Shown in pieces: positions 44,357 through 54,114 of a stretch of DNA of 64,000 nt. A program made the translations under genes and the position numbers. The notes under the pieces were generated by a model. That model had not been told where the DNA came from. It was given only the letters and a program-made list of their open reading frames with translations, and searched no databases. Source of the stretch: Parvibaculum sedimenti (GTDB lineage: Bacteria > Pseudomonadota > Alphaproteobacteria > Parvibaculales > Parvibaculaceae); the NCBI RefSeq assembly GCF_009184905.1, contig NZ_WESC01000014.1, positions 34,623 through 98,622 on the forward strand. The letters are read 5' to 3'. Every line of letters begins with the position of its first letter. The first letter of the stretch is position 1.

Positions 44357-45583
44357 ATGCCGCTCGCACTACGCCTGTCCGTCTTCTATGCCTCGCTCTG
44401 CCTGTTCTCGGGCGTGCAGGTGCCTTTCTTTCCCGTCTGGCTGAAGGCGAAGGGGCTCGGACCCCAGGAAATCTCCATCATCATGGCGGCGACCATGTTC
44501 CTGCGCATCGCCGCGGGGCCATTGTTCGCCTTCCTCGCCGACCGGCTGGATAATCGCCGCCGTGTCGTCATCGCGCTTGCCTGGGGTTCGCTGATCGCAG
44601 TCTGCCTCTATACGGTGAGCAACGGCTTCTGGCAGATATTCCTCGTCACGCTGCTGCTGATGTCGCTCTGGCCGTCGATCACGCCGCTGATTGAGGCACT
44701 GGCCATGAAGGCGGCGCATGACCACGGCATCGATTACGGACGTGTGCGCCTCTGGTGCTCCATCACCTTCATTGGCGCGAGCCTCGGCGTCGGCTGGCTG
44801 CTCGGGTGGCAAAGCCCGCTCGTCATTTCCACCTGTCTCATCCTCGCGATCATGGTCAATCTCGCTGGCGCCTATCTCCTTGCGCCGGAAGTGCCAACCC
44901 GGATGCGCAGTACACGGAATGGCGGTCAGCTCCGCGCCGCGCTTGCCATCGCCCGCGAACCCTTGTTTCTCATCGGTCTCGTGACCGCGAGCCTCATCCA
45001 GTCGACCCATGCGGTATATTACGCTTTCGGGACGTTGAATTGGCAGAAGCTCGGCTACAGCAACGAAGTGATCGGCATTCTCTGGGGTGTCGGTGTCGTG
45101 GCCGAAATTATCCTTTTCGCCTTTTCGGGCAAGGTGGTGGCGAGGGTAGGGGCTGTGCGTATGATGTCGCTCGGCGCGGCGGCTTCCGTCCTGCGTTGGG
45201 GTGTCACGGCCATGAGCCCGCCGCTCTGGGTGCTCTTTCCGCTTCAAACCCTCCATGCCTTCACCTATTGCGCGGCGCATCTCGGCACGATCCATTTTCT
45301 GGCGCGTGCCACGCCGCGCTCGCTTGCCGCCACCGCGCAGAGCCTCTACGCATCTCTTTCGGCGGGCGTTATGATGGGTGCCATGACGTTGGCCGCCGGT
45401 TCGCTCTACCAGTCGTTCGGACCACGGGCCTATCTGTTGAGCGCCGCTGTCGGCGCCGTTTCATTTTTCGGCACGCTCATCATCGGTGCACGCTGGAGCG
45501 GTGGGCCGTTGCTGGTGTTGGAAGAAGAGGGAAGTAACGATGACGATCGAGATCCTGCCCACGGGCGCGGCGCTGGGTGCTGA
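44357..45583 (+). CDS. MFS transporter (3-phenylpropionate/HcaT-like, MFS_1-like)
   Basis: The 408-residue protein has twelve predicted helices. The start VFYASLCLFSGVQVPFFPVWLKAKGL (residues about 9-34) and FLADRLDNRRRVV after helix 2 match the HcaT/nucleoside-symporter-like branch of the major facilitator superfamily. A small organic acid is a plausible cargo. Its last 44 bases overlap the next gene, so the hydrophilic C-terminal tail may be a by-product of that overlap. Confidence 0.82.
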   Translation: MPLALRLSVFYASLCLFSGVQVPFFPVWLKAKGLGPQEISIIMAATMFLRIAAGPLFAFLADRLDNRRRVVIALAWGSLIAVCLYTVSNGFWQIFLVTLLLMSLWPSITPLIEALAMKAAHDHGIDYGRVRLWCSITFIGASLGVGWLLGWQSPLVISTCLILAIMVNLAGAYLLAPEVPTRMRSTRNGGQLRAALAIAREPLFLIGLVTASLIQSTHAVYYAFGTLNWQKLGYSNEVIGILWGVGVVAEIILFAFSGKVVARVGAVRMMSLGAAASVLRWGVTAMSPPLWVLFPLQTLHAFTYCAAHLGTIHFLARATPRSLAATAQSLYASLSAGVMMGAMTLAAGSLYQSFGPRAYLLSAAVGAVSFFGTLIIGARWSGGPLLVLEEEGSNDDDRDPAHGRGAGC

Positions 45584-46397
45584 GGTTCGCGGGTTCGATA
45601 TTTCGAAGCCCTTGAGCGGCGGCGACGCGACGGCGCTGAAAGAGGCGTGGGCAGATCACATCGTTCTGCTCTTTCGTGGCCAGAACCTTACCGACGACGA
45701 TCTCATTCGCTTCTCGCGCCATTTCGGCCCTCTCGACATCGCGCCCGCCAGCGCCACCGATTATGCGGGCGCACAGGAAAAGTCGCGGCCGGAAATCTGG
45801 ATCATCTCGAACGTGGTCGAGAACGGAAAACCCATCGGCGCGTTGGGCGACAAGGAGGCCGAGTGGCACACCGACATGTCCTATGTCGCGGAGCCGCCCA
45901 TGGCGAGCGTTCTCTACTCGCTCGAAATTCCAGATCGTGGCGGCGACACGAGCTTCGCCAATATGTACAAGGCTTATGAAACGCTGCCCGCCGAATTGAG
46001 GCGTGCGACCGAAGGGCGTCTCGCCAATCATGACTCCAGCACCACCAGCGTCGGCGAATTGCGCGCCGGCGCGGGCGCCGTCCTCAATGTGCGTCAGGCG
46101 CCGGGTGCGAAGCACCCGATGGTGCGCACTCATCCGGTGACGGGCGGCAAAGCGCTCTATCTCGGTCGCCGTCTCAATGCCTATGTCGAAGGTCTCGAAC
46201 TCGAAGAAAGCGAGCGCCTCCTTGATGCGCTCTGGGCGCATTGCGCCAAGCCGGAATTCGCCTGGACGCATCAGTGGAGGGTAGGCGATCTCCTGATCTG
46301 GGATAACCGCTGCGCTATTCATCGCCGCGATGCGTTCGACGGAAGGCAGCGCCGCGTCATGCATCGCACGCAGATCAAGGGCGACACGCCGAGGTAG
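45540..46397 (+). CDS. TauD/TfdA family Fe(II)/2-oxoglutarate dioxygenase
   Basis: The 285-residue enzyme has the iron ligands H110-x-D112 (EWHTDMSY) and H261 (AIHRRDAF), and an Arg near residue 272 for 2-oxoglutarate. Family members hydroxylate taurine, sulfonates, alkyl sulfates or phenoxy-acids to release sulfite or a phenol. With the MFS gene overlapping upstream, uptake then oxidation of an organic acid is likely. The true substrate cannot be read from sequence. Confidence 0.9.
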   Translation: MTIEILPTGAALGAEVRGFDISKPLSGGDATALKEAWADHIVLLFRGQNLTDDDLIRFSRHFGPLDIAPASATDYAGAQEKSRPEIWIISNVVENGKPIGALGDKEAEWHTDMSYVAEPPMASVLYSLEIPDRGGDTSFANMYKAYETLPAELRRATEGRLANHDSSTTSVGELRAGAGAVLNVRQAPGAKHPMVRTHPVTGGKALYLGRRLNAYVEGLELEESERLLDALWAHCAKPEFAWTHQWRVGDLLIWDNRCAIHRRDAFDGRQRRVMHRTQIKGDTPR

Positions 46398-46525
46398 GTC
46401 GTGCTTCCCTTGCGGCATGCCGCAAGGTCAATGCGCCGCGCGAACTCCCTCAAATCTTTGTGCGTTGACAAGACTCCCCACGCGTTCAGTTATTGAGCAA
46501 ACAGAAACTCGACAGGGAGACAAAC

Positions 46526-47539
46526 ATGCGCGCTATCGTTCTGAAAGACGGCGTCGGTATCGACCACCTTCAGCTTGAAACCCGCGAGGTGCCGAGGGCC
46601 GGGCCGGGTGAAATCGTCGTTCGGCTCAAGGCTGGATCGCTCAACTATCGCGATCTCGCAACGGTCAATGGCTTTGGGCGCTCGGGTCCGGGCGCGCCCC
46701 TCGTGCCGCTGTCGGATGGCGCGGGCGAGGTGGTGGAAGTCGGCGCGGGCGTGACGCGGGTGAAACTCGGCGATCATGTCTGCCCGCAATTCTTCCAGAC
46801 ATGGTTCTCGGGCGGCCCGTCGCTTGCCGCGATCTCGCAGCCCCTCGGTGGTCCACTCGACGGTTGCGCGCAAGACTACATCAAGCTCTCCGCCGAAGGC
46901 GTCGCCAAAGCGCCGAAGAGCTATACGGCGGAAGAAGCTGCGACGCTTCCTTGCGCCGCGCTCACCGCTTGGCGCGCGCTCGTCGTCGAAGGAAGCATCA
47001 AGGCGGGCGATACCGTTCTGCTTCAGGGCACGGGTGGCGTTTCGATCTTTGCGTTGCAATTTGCCAAGGCCGCGGGCGCGCGCGTCATCATCACCTCGTC
47101 ATCTGATGAAAAGCTCGAACGCGCAAGAGCGCTCGGCGCGGATCTCACCATCAACTACAGGAAAACGCCGGCCTGGGCGGACGAAGCCCGCAAGCTCACG
47201 CGCGGCTATGGCGTCGATCATGTCGTCGAGGTAGGTGGAGCGGACACGCTGTCGCAGTCGATCATGGCGGCGCGTATCGGTGGACATGTCGCCGTCATCG
47301 GCATTCTGTCTGGTCTGGTGAAGGATGTGAACGTTGCCGCGATCTTCTCGCAGAACCTTCGCATCACCGGCATCTCGGTCGGCAGCCGGGCACATTTCGA
47401 AGATATGGTCCGTGCGATCGAGGTCAACGACATCCATCCCGTTATCGACAAGCGTTATCCGCTCGAAGATGCGCGTGCTGCCTTCATGACGATGGCGGGT
47501 GCCTCCCACTTCGGAAAGATCGTCCTGAACATCGCCTGA
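46526..47539 (+). CDS. Zinc-independent MDR alcohol dehydrogenase/quinone oxidoreductase
   Basis: The 337-residue protein of the medium-chain dehydrogenase family has VLLQGTGGVSIFALQFAK as the NAD(P)-binding site and the GDHVCPQFFQTWFSG segment. The catalytic and structural zinc cysteines are missing, so it is probably a quinone- or enone-reductase-like enzyme. ATG 46526 has GGGAG at the right distance; an earlier frame start is less likely. It stands alone between the dioxygenase and a small secreted protein. Confidence 0.86.
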   Translation: MRAIVLKDGVGIDHLQLETREVPRAGPGEIVVRLKAGSLNYRDLATVNGFGRSGPGAPLVPLSDGAGEVVEVGAGVTRVKLGDHVCPQFFQTWFSGGPSLAAISQPLGGPLDGCAQDYIKLSAEGVAKAPKSYTAEEAATLPCAALTAWRALVVEGSIKAGDTVLLQGTGGVSIFALQFAKAAGARVIITSSSDEKLERARALGADLTINYRKTPAWADEARKLTRGYGVDHVVEVGGADTLSQSIMAARIGGHVAVIGILSGLVKDVNVAAIFSQNLRITGISVGSRAHFEDMVRAIEVNDIHPVIDKRYPLEDARAAFMTMAGASHFGKIVLNIA

Positions 47540-47646
47540 CGCATTTTGCCGCTCCCATTTGGGATGTTTGGCGGAGCCGGAAAGCGTATAGTCCGGCTCC
47601 ATCGGCGCGTGTCCGGGAGGTCGCGTCCTTAACGAGGGTGGAGAAC

Positions 47647-47928
47647 ATGTTCCAGAAGATCGCGTCGGGGACCGTCCTGATGCTCGCATTGGTCCTGCCT
47701 TCCGTCGCTTCGGCGGATTGCTCCCACAAGGATTTCCGCGACAAGCAGGCGCGCATCGCCGCCATCGTTCATCAGGAGCAGGGAAGCGACGCCCGCAAGG
47801 CGCATCAGCTTCAGGTCCAGAGCCACGCCATCGCCGACGACCTGACGCATGGCGACATCATCGCCCTCGGCCACGCTTGCGGTGAGTTGGACGATCTCAT
47901 CGCCAATGCGGCGAAGCAACACCCTTGA
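47647..47928 (+). CDS. Small secreted hypothetical protein
   Basis: The 93-residue protein has a clear signal peptide cleaved near SVASA-DC, leaving about 70 residues that are helical and histidine-rich (six His), with two Cys. Metal or haem binding is possible but no known motif is present. GAGGGTGGAG precedes ATG 47647. Its neighbour on the other strand is the epimerase. Confidence 0.6.
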   Translation: MFQKIASGTVLMLALVLPSVASADCSHKDFRDKQARIAAIVHQEQGSDARKAHQLQVQSHAIADDLTHGDIIALGHACGELDDLIANAAKQHP

Positions 47929-47956
47929 GCCGGGCGATGGCGGAAGGGGTGAATGC

Positions 47957-48940
47957 TTATCCCCACAGCGCCCGTTCCGGCGGCATCATCACGCTGCCGT
48001 CGTAACGAATGCCGTGCTCGCGGTCTTTCGCGAGCAGAAGCGGCCCGTCGAGGTCGACGAAGGTGGCGCCTTGCGCAATGAGCGCGGCGGGTGCCATGGC
48101 GAGCGACGTCGCGACCATGCAGCCTACCATCACGTCGAGCTTGCGCCGCCTGGCGCAGCGAATGACCGAGAGCGCCTCAGTGAGCCCGCCCGTCTTGTCG
48201 AGTTTCACATTCACATATTGATAGAGGCCGACGAGCCTCGTCATGCCTTCGAGCCCATGCGCGGATTCGTCCGCGCAAAGTGGAATGGGAGAGGTGAGCC
48301 CGCGCAGGGCTTCGTCCTCCTTTGCAGGCAGCGGCTGCTCGATCAGCGCGACATTGAATTTCGCGAGTTCCGTGGCGAGTGGCAGCACGTCGTCGGCCTT
48401 CCAGCCTTCATTCGCATCGACGATGAGCGTCGCCTCGGGCGCGCCTTCGCGCACCGCCGCGACGCGGGCGATGTCCTGTCCGTCGCCGCCGAGTTTCAGC
48501 TTCAGCAGCGGTCGCGCAGCGGCGGTCCGTGCTGCCTCGCGCATGGCGTCGGGCTCGGCAAGGCTCAGCGTGTAGGCGGTGGTGAGGGGTTTTGGTTCTT
48601 CGAGGCCTGCGAGCTTCCAGACAGGCTCGCCCGTGAGTTTCGCTTCCAGATCCCAAAGTGCGCAATCGACCGCATTGCGCGCGGCGCCGCGCGGCATGGC
48701 GCGCTGCAGTTCCTCGCGTGTCATGCCGTCGGCAAGCGCCTGGCTCGCGCCTTTGATCGAGGCCATGACGTCCTTCACGGTTTCCCCATAGCGGCCATAG
48801 GGGACGCATTCGCCGCGGCCCGTCGCGCTGCCGTCGCGAATGGTGACGGTGACGACATGGGCTTCCGTTTTCGATCCGCGTGAAATGGTGAAGGCGCCCG
48901 CGATGGGCCAGGTCTCGGTTTCGACGGAAATCTCGCGCAT
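47957..48940 (-). CDS. Dipeptide epimerase (enolase superfamily)
   Basis: The 327-residue enzyme fits L-Ala-D/L-Glu-type epimerases that recycle murein peptides. Catalytic lysines are K149 (LKLKLGG) and K246 (VNVKLDKTGG), and metal ligands are D175 (VDANEGW), E201 (EQPLP) and D224 (ADESAHG). The full muconate-lactonizing-type barrel is present. Related epimerases differ in dipeptide choice, so exact specificity is open. Confidence 0.87.
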   Translation of the reverse strand: MREISVETETWPIAGAFTISRGSKTEAHVVTVTIRDGSATGRGECVPYGRYGETVKDVMASIKGASQALADGMTREELQRAMPRGAARNAVDCALWDLEAKLTGEPVWKLAGLEEPKPLTTAYTLSLAEPDAMREAARTAAARPLLKLKLGGDGQDIARVAAVREGAPEATLIVDANEGWKADDVLPLATELAKFNVALIEQPLPAKEDEALRGLTSPIPLCADESAHGLEGMTRLVGLYQYVNVKLDKTGGLTEALSVIRCARRRKLDVMVGCMVATSLAMAPAALIAQGATFVDLDGPLLLAKDREHGIRYDGSVMMPPERALWG

Positions 48941-49082
48941 CGTCTGGATTCTTTCTTTCCACTCGTCATGGCCCGCTTATGCGGCGCGTGACGAATAGAG
49001 AGAGTGGAGGGCAATCATCTGGCCGGATGATGCCTTTCTCGCGCAAGGCCGCCAAGTCCAAAGATGCACGTTTCTGCGGATG

Positions 49083-51341
49083 TCAGATGCGGCCCGCATA
49101 CCAGGAACCGTTCCAGTGCTCGCCGGGCGGGTTCGCCTCATATTGGGCAATCCGCGCTTCGTAGAAATCGTAAAGCGTCGAAATCGCGCCGTTGAGCTTG
49201 CGGCATTCGGTGATCGCCGCTCGCGCATCGGCCCAGCGCTGGTTGCGATAGGCCGAGAAGATCAGCGCATGCGCTTCCTGCAGCGCACGGAACTTGGGAT
49301 TGGCGCGCATGATCGGGTCGCCCAGCAACGCAAAGACACGTCGGCCTTCGGGGTGGCGCGGCGTCGAGATGAGGTCGATTTCGAGGAGCGCATAGCGGTC
49401 GCCCACTGCGCGCTGCGTGCCTTCGCCCACAATGATGGCCGGGCCATAGTTCCGTGCATTGCGCTGGAGATGGGCGCCGAAGCTCACCGGTTCGCCGAGG
49501 ACGCCGTAATCGAATTGGAGGATCGCGCCCATATTGCCCGTGGTCGCGAGCCCGGTGTCGATGCCGATCGAAAGGCTCAGCGGCACATGGCTCAGATGCT
49601 GGCGCCGCGCGTCCTCTTCGAGGAATTCGTTCAGCGCTTCGAGATTTTCGACCATGCGCAGCGCCGCGTCGCAGCCCTTGGACGCGTGTTCGTTGACGTC
49701 GAAAGGCGCGTTCCAGACAGCATAAAGCGTGTCGCCCACGGTGCGGTCCACCATGCCGTTGCGGTCCTGAACGATCTTCACCATCGGCGAGAAGAAGCGG
49801 TTGAGGATATCGGCATAGGCCTGGGGATCTTCGAGATAACGGTCGGCGATGATGTTGAAGCCGCGAAGACCCGCGACCACCGAGGTCACGGGCTTGAGCT
49901 GTCCCTCCGCCTGGACGAGGTTCGGATGCGCATGCACCCTGGCAAGGCCCGACGGCGAGAGGCGGCGCGAAAACTGGGCGTCGATGAACTGCGTCTGCTC
50001 CTCGGAATGGAGCTTCGTCATCAGCGCGCAGGTCAGGCTCGCGGCGATCAGCGTGAGGCCGCCAAGCGAGGGGTCGATGAGCCAGCGATGCGTCTCGAAG
50101 GCCCACCATGAGGCGTAGACGCCGCCGCAGCCGAGCAGCAGCGTGAGCATGAAGCCCCAGCGGAAGCGGAACAGGCTGAGCAGGATGATGACGAGAATGC
50201 CACCGACGAAAATGTAGAGCTGTTCGGCAGCCGTGGCCCAGCCCGGCCGCGTCAGGAAGGCGCCATCGAGGATCTGGTCGATTGCATTGGCTGCGATGGC
50301 GCCGGACGGCATCTGAATACCCGTCGGCGTGTCGTAGAGCCGTTGTGTGCCATTGGCCGAAACGCCGATCACGGCGACGCGGTCCTTGAGCGAGGAAATA
50401 TCGGTGTCGCCATCAAGCAGCTTCGAGGCCGACATGGCGATCCGCGTGTCCGGCCCGCCGAAATAAAGCTGCAGCGCGCCATTGATGCTGGTCAGCGCGG
50501 CAAGGCCTGTATCGTCAATGGACACCTGTTCGACGCCCGGCTCCATGCCGAAAGTGAAGCCCATTTCGGATTCGGCGACATTCGCGTGGTAGCCCGTGCC
50601 GCCGCGCATCACGCGCAGCGCCTCGAGGATGTTGGAGGGATAGAGCGTTCCGCCGAGATTGACGAGCATGGGGAGCGTGCGCACGGCGGTCCCCGGCGTC
50701 TGGTCGGGTAGCGTTGCGCCGCCGCCTTTGGCTGCGGCCTCGAAGGAGGCAAGGCTCGGGCGCCAGAGCGCATAGGTGGCGGCATAGTGGCGGGCATCGC
50801 TGCCTTGCGAAGCAATATTGGCATGCGCGACCGGCGCGCGGACGTCGCCGAGCGGCGCCTTGCCCGGCTCGAAGGAAATCACCGAGGGCGTGGCCGCCAG
50901 CAGCGCTGCGAATGCCTGTTCGTGATCGGGCAGGCTGGCGAGGCCTTCCCGCAGTTCATAGGAGGTTGAATCCGGCAGCGGCGTCCAGAGCTTCAGCAGC
51001 GAGGCCGTCGAGGTCGGGTCCTCCTCGTAAAGCGGCATGTCGAGGAGGATTGCGCTGGCGCCTGCGGCCCGCACGGCATTCACGAGATCCACGAGCCGCT
51101 TGCGCGGCCAGGGCCAGGTGTCATAGCGCTGCGCGCTTTCGGAGCCGATGTCGATATAGACCGCATGGGGGCCGTCGGGCCCGGCCTTGCGCGGCTCGAT
51201 GCGCTGATAGATGTCGAAGACGTGGTCGCGCAGCGCCGTCGCCAGACCGCCGATGTCATAAATCGAAAGGGCGAGGCTCAGCACGAGCACGAGGCCCGGC
51301 AGGATCGCCGAAAGTCTGTGGAATGCAGGTGTCGATTCCAT
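49083..51341 (-). CDS. CHASE2 sensor with class III cyclase-like domain (catalytic residues degraded)
   Basis: The 752-residue protein has an N-terminal helix, a large periplasmic CHASE2 domain (about 40-340), three membrane helices (about 360-450) and a cyclase homology domain (about 480-650). Key cyclase residues are changed. The first metal Asp position is G491 (VVAGLRGF instead of FxDIRGF), the lysine that selects ATP is Arg in DRTVGD, and the transition-state Asn/Arg are S620/H624 (PVSFGAHLQ). The second metal Asp is kept (VGD, residue 537). It is probably an inactive or altered cyclase acting as a sensor. ATG 51341 has GAGAGAG upstream; a longer start is unlikely. Confidence 0.82.
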   Translation of the reverse strand: MESTPAFHRLSAILPGLVLVLSLALSIYDIGGLATALRDHVFDIYQRIEPRKAGPDGPHAVYIDIGSESAQRYDTWPWPRKRLVDLVNAVRAAGASAILLDMPLYEEDPTSTASLLKLWTPLPDSTSYELREGLASLPDHEQAFAALLAATPSVISFEPGKAPLGDVRAPVAHANIASQGSDARHYAATYALWRPSLASFEAAAKGGGATLPDQTPGTAVRTLPMLVNLGGTLYPSNILEALRVMRGGTGYHANVAESEMGFTFGMEPGVEQVSIDDTGLAALTSINGALQLYFGGPDTRIAMSASKLLDGDTDISSLKDRVAVIGVSANGTQRLYDTPTGIQMPSGAIAANAIDQILDGAFLTRPGWATAAEQLYIFVGGILVIILLSLFRFRWGFMLTLLLGCGGVYASWWAFETHRWLIDPSLGGLTLIAASLTCALMTKLHSEEQTQFIDAQFSRRLSPSGLARVHAHPNLVQAEGQLKPVTSVVAGLRGFNIIADRYLEDPQAYADILNRFFSPMVKIVQDRNGMVDRTVGDTLYAVWNAPFDVNEHASKGCDAALRMVENLEALNEFLEEDARRQHLSHVPLSLSIGIDTGLATTGNMGAILQFDYGVLGEPVSFGAHLQRNARNYGPAIIVGEGTQRAVGDRYALLEIDLISTPRHPEGRRVFALLGDPIMRANPKFRALQEAHALIFSAYRNQRWADARAAITECRKLNGAISTLYDFYEARIAQYEANPPGEHWNGSWYAGRI

Positions 51342-51498
51342 CGTCTCTCTCACGCATCGCCGGCCTGTTTCGGCGCGGCCATGCCCCGGTTCTGGACACT
51401 GTGTATCTGCCGTTGTCCTGTTGCGAGACAATGACAGCATCGCCAAGGTCGGCGGTGCAGCTTCCGTTCCAGCGGGAGTGGAGAGTTAACGGGAACCT

Positions 51499-51537
51499 TT
51501 CCCGGCCCCCGTCGCGTCGCGCGGAAAGGGCCGGGAA
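51499..51537 (-). terminator. GC-rich hairpin downstream of the cytochrome c gene
   Basis: TTCCCGGCCC (51499-51508) pairs with GGGCCGGGAA (51528-51537). On the minus strand it lies 25 bases after the cytochrome c stop. No T run follows, so it may be an imperfect terminator or mRNA end structure. Confidence 0.4.
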
Positions 51538-51562
51538 GGGAGGTCGTCTCGCGCTTCTGCGC

Positions 51563-51976
51563 TTACTTCGTGTGGCCGGCGGCCTTTTCGAGAAAGGCGA
51601 TCAGGTCCTTGCGGTCCTCGGGCTTCTTCAACCCGATGAAGGTCATGTTCGTGCCGGGAACGAAGGCGGCGGGCTTCTCAAGATAGGCGAAGAGGTTGTC
51701 CTCGCTCCACTTCAGGCCTTCCGTGCCCTTCTTCGTCATGGCGGCGGAATATTTGTAGCCGGCATGCGAAGCAGCTGGGCGATCGAGGATGCCATGCAGG
51801 TTCGGACCGACCCGGTTCGGACCACCTTCCTCGACGGTGTGGCAGGCGGCGCACTTCTTGAAAACCTTTTCGCCCTTTTCGGCGTCGCCACCTTTCCAGT
51901 CGTCGTTGGCCGAAGCTACGCCCGCGAGCGACATGGCGAGCGCAAATGTGGCCAATCCGTTCAGAACCGCCTTCAT
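51563..51976 (-). CDS. Periplasmic class I cytochrome c
   Basis: The 137-residue protein has a signal peptide ending near VASAN, one haem site CAACH, and the axial Met in PGTNMTFIGL. This matches mitochondrial-type cytochrome c2/c550 soluble electron carriers of alphaproteobacteria. ATG 51976 (MKAVLNG) with GGAG upstream is chosen over a longer frame start at 52021. The expected partners are the bc1 complex and terminal oxidases. Confidence 0.93.
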   Translation of the reverse strand: MKAVLNGLATFALAMSLAGVASANDDWKGGDAEKGEKVFKKCAACHTVEEGGPNRVGPNLHGILDRPAASHAGYKYSAAMTKKGTEGLKWSEDNLFAYLEKPAAFVPGTNMTFIGLKKPEDRKDLIAFLEKAAGHTK

Positions 51977-52138
51977 GATGGAATCTCCTTGGTGTTCTCT
52001 AATTCTTGCGTACGCGGGCACAGCGGAGCGGCGCGCTCCGTCTGGCTATGGCGTCCGCTCCTAGGCTAAACTAACTTTCGGCCTAGGTAAGGGCATGCGT
52101 CAAACTGGCGCGTGAATTTTTGGACACCTGGAGGCGGT

Positions 52139-53311
52139 TTGGCGGAAGCATCAGGCGCTCAAGGGCCCTCCGGTCAGGGGGCTGCCGCCTCCTATGCGGT
52201 CATAGACAGGGTGGGCGGATTCACTTTCCGCCCGGCGGGAGACTGGTCTGTGACCCCCATTCTCGCGATCGACGACGATCTGCGCGCCTTCGTCGCCGCA
52301 AAGCCAGTTGGGGAAAGCGCCGTTTTCGACATGTCGGCCCTCATCCGTCTCGACACCGCCGGCGCATGGCTCATCGATCGCACGGTTGCCTCGCTCGAAG
52401 CGCAGGGCGTCAAGGTCAGCTATGAGGGGCTGAAGGAGGGACACAAGATCCTGCTCGACAAGGTGGGCGAGGGCGGGGTGCCAAAGCCCACCGTTCCGGA
52501 GCGGTCGTCGCTCTATGTCGAGGTAGTGGGGCGTATCGGCGCCGCGGTCGTGGCCATGGGGTTGGAGACGCTCACCTTCGTCGAGTTCCTGGGCCATGTC
52601 CTCGCCACGATCTGGCGCAGCATCCGCCACCCGAGCCGGTTCCGCCTGACGCCGCTCGTCCATCACATGGAAAAGGCGGGCTTCGACGCGCTTCCACTCG
52701 TCTGCCTGCTCACCTTTCTCATCGGCGCGGTGATCGCGCAGCAGGGCGCGACGCAGCTTCGCCGCTTCGGTGCGGATGTCTTTACCGTCAACCTCATCGC
52801 CATCATCTTCCTGCGCGAAGTCGGTATCCTGCTCACCGCCATCATCGTCGCGGGCCGTTCCGGCAGCGCCTTCACCGCCGAAATCGGTTCGATGAAGATG
52901 CGCGAGGAAATCGACGCCATGCGCACCCTCGGCCTCGATCCGATGGACATGCTGGTGGTGCCGCGCGTCCTCGCGCTGCTCTTCACCATGCCGCTTCTTG
53001 CCTTTATCGGCGACATCATGGGTCTCATCGGTGGCGGTGTCGTCGCGGTCATGCAGCTCAACATGTCGCCCGCCGTCTATATAGAAAGGCTTCGCGCGGC
53101 GGCCGATTTCTGGACATTCGGCGTAGGTCTTCTGAAGGCGCCCTTCATGGCGATCGTCATCGCGCTTGTCGGCTGCCGTGCCGGCCTCGATGTTACGGGC
53201 AGCGCGGAATCCGTTGGTACACAGACGACGAGTTCGGTCGTCCGCTCGATCTTCCTCGTCATCATTCTCGATGCGATCTTCGCCATGTTCTTCACCGCAG
53301 TGGGGATCTGA
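52139..53311 (+). CDS. mlaE: MlaE family ABC permease with N-terminal STAS domain
   Basis: The 390-residue protein joins an MlaB-like STAS domain (about residues 20-110) to an MlaE permease with five to six helices, including FTAEIGSMKMREEIDAMRTLG (cytoplasmic coupling region, residues about 250-270). It moves phospholipids between the membranes as part of the Mla/MCE system. The TTG at 52139 has GGAGG six bases upstream; a GTG at 52112 is the alternative. MlaF follows with a 1-base overlap. Confidence 0.9.
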   Translation: MAEASGAQGPSGQGAAASYAVIDRVGGFTFRPAGDWSVTPILAIDDDLRAFVAAKPVGESAVFDMSALIRLDTAGAWLIDRTVASLEAQGVKVSYEGLKEGHKILLDKVGEGGVPKPTVPERSSLYVEVVGRIGAAVVAMGLETLTFVEFLGHVLATIWRSIRHPSRFRLTPLVHHMEKAGFDALPLVCLLTFLIGAVIAQQGATQLRRFGADVFTVNLIAIIFLREVGILLTAIIVAGRSGSAFTAEIGSMKMREEIDAMRTLGLDPMDMLVVPRVLALLFTMPLLAFIGDIMGLIGGGVVAVMQLNMSPAVYIERLRAAADFWTFGVGLLKAPFMAIVIALVGCRAGLDVTGSAESVGTQTTSSVVRSIFLVIILDAIFAMFFTAVGI

Positions 53312-54096
53312 TGGAGAGCGGGAACCAGATCGTCGAGGAACCGATCATTGAGGTGCAGGGCCTTCTGACGAAGTTCGACGATCACGTCATCCACGAGAAT
53401 CTCGATCTCTCGGTGAAGCGGGGCGAAGTGCTGGGCATCGTCGGCGGTTCGGGCACAGGCAAGTCCGTGCTTCTGCGCACCATCCTCGGGCTCAAGTCGC
53501 CGGATGGCGGCAATATCCGTGTCTTCGGGAAAGACCTCGAAATGCTGCCGGAAGATGAACGCCGCGCGCAGGAACGGCGGTGGGGCGTGCTCTTTCAGGA
53601 GGGTGCGCTTTTCTCCGCACTCACCGTCGCCCAGAACGTGCAGGTCGCCTATCGCGAACATCTCCATATGGGCCAGAAGCTCATGGATGAGCTGGCGGCG
53701 GTGAAGATCGCCATGGTGGGGCTTCGCTCCGGTGCGGCCGATCTCTTCCCCTCGGAGCTTTCCGGCGGCATGAAGAAGAGGGCGGGGCTTGCCCGCGCGC
53801 TTGCGCTCGACCCTGAAATCCTCTTTCTCGACGAGCCCACGGCGGGCCTCGACCCCATCGGTGCCGCCGCTTTCGACGAACTCATTACAGACCTCGCGCA
53901 CACGCTCGGCCTCACCGTCGTCATGGTGACCCACGATCTCGACACGCTTTACGCGACCTGCGACAGGATAGCTGTGCTGGCCGAGCGGCGTGTTATCCTG
54001 ATTGGAACGATTGACGACATGTTGCAGAGCGAGCACCCCTGGATCAGGGAATATTTCCACGGCCCGCGCGCGCGCGCGGCCTTTGCTGGCAAGTAG
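53311..54096 (+). CDS. mlaF: MlaF ABC transporter ATP-binding protein
   Basis: The 261-residue ATPase has Walker A GGSGTGKSV, the signature LSGGMKKR, Walker B ILFLDEPTAGLD and the H-loop VTHDLDT. It powers the MlaE permease. It overlaps mlaE by one base, with mlaD 18 bases after its stop. Confidence 0.94.
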   Translation: MESGNQIVEEPIIEVQGLLTKFDDHVIHENLDLSVKRGEVLGIVGGSGTGKSVLLRTILGLKSPDGGNIRVFGKDLEMLPEDERRAQERRWGVLFQEGALFSALTVAQNVQVAYREHLHMGQKLMDELAAVKIAMVGLRSGAADLFPSELSGGMKKRAGLARALALDPEILFLDEPTAGLDPIGAAAFDELITDLAHTLGLTVVMVTHDLDTLYATCDRIAVLAERRVILIGTIDDMLQSEHPWIREYFHGPRARAAFAGK

Positions 54097-54114
54097 GCGA
54101 ACCCGGGCGACATC

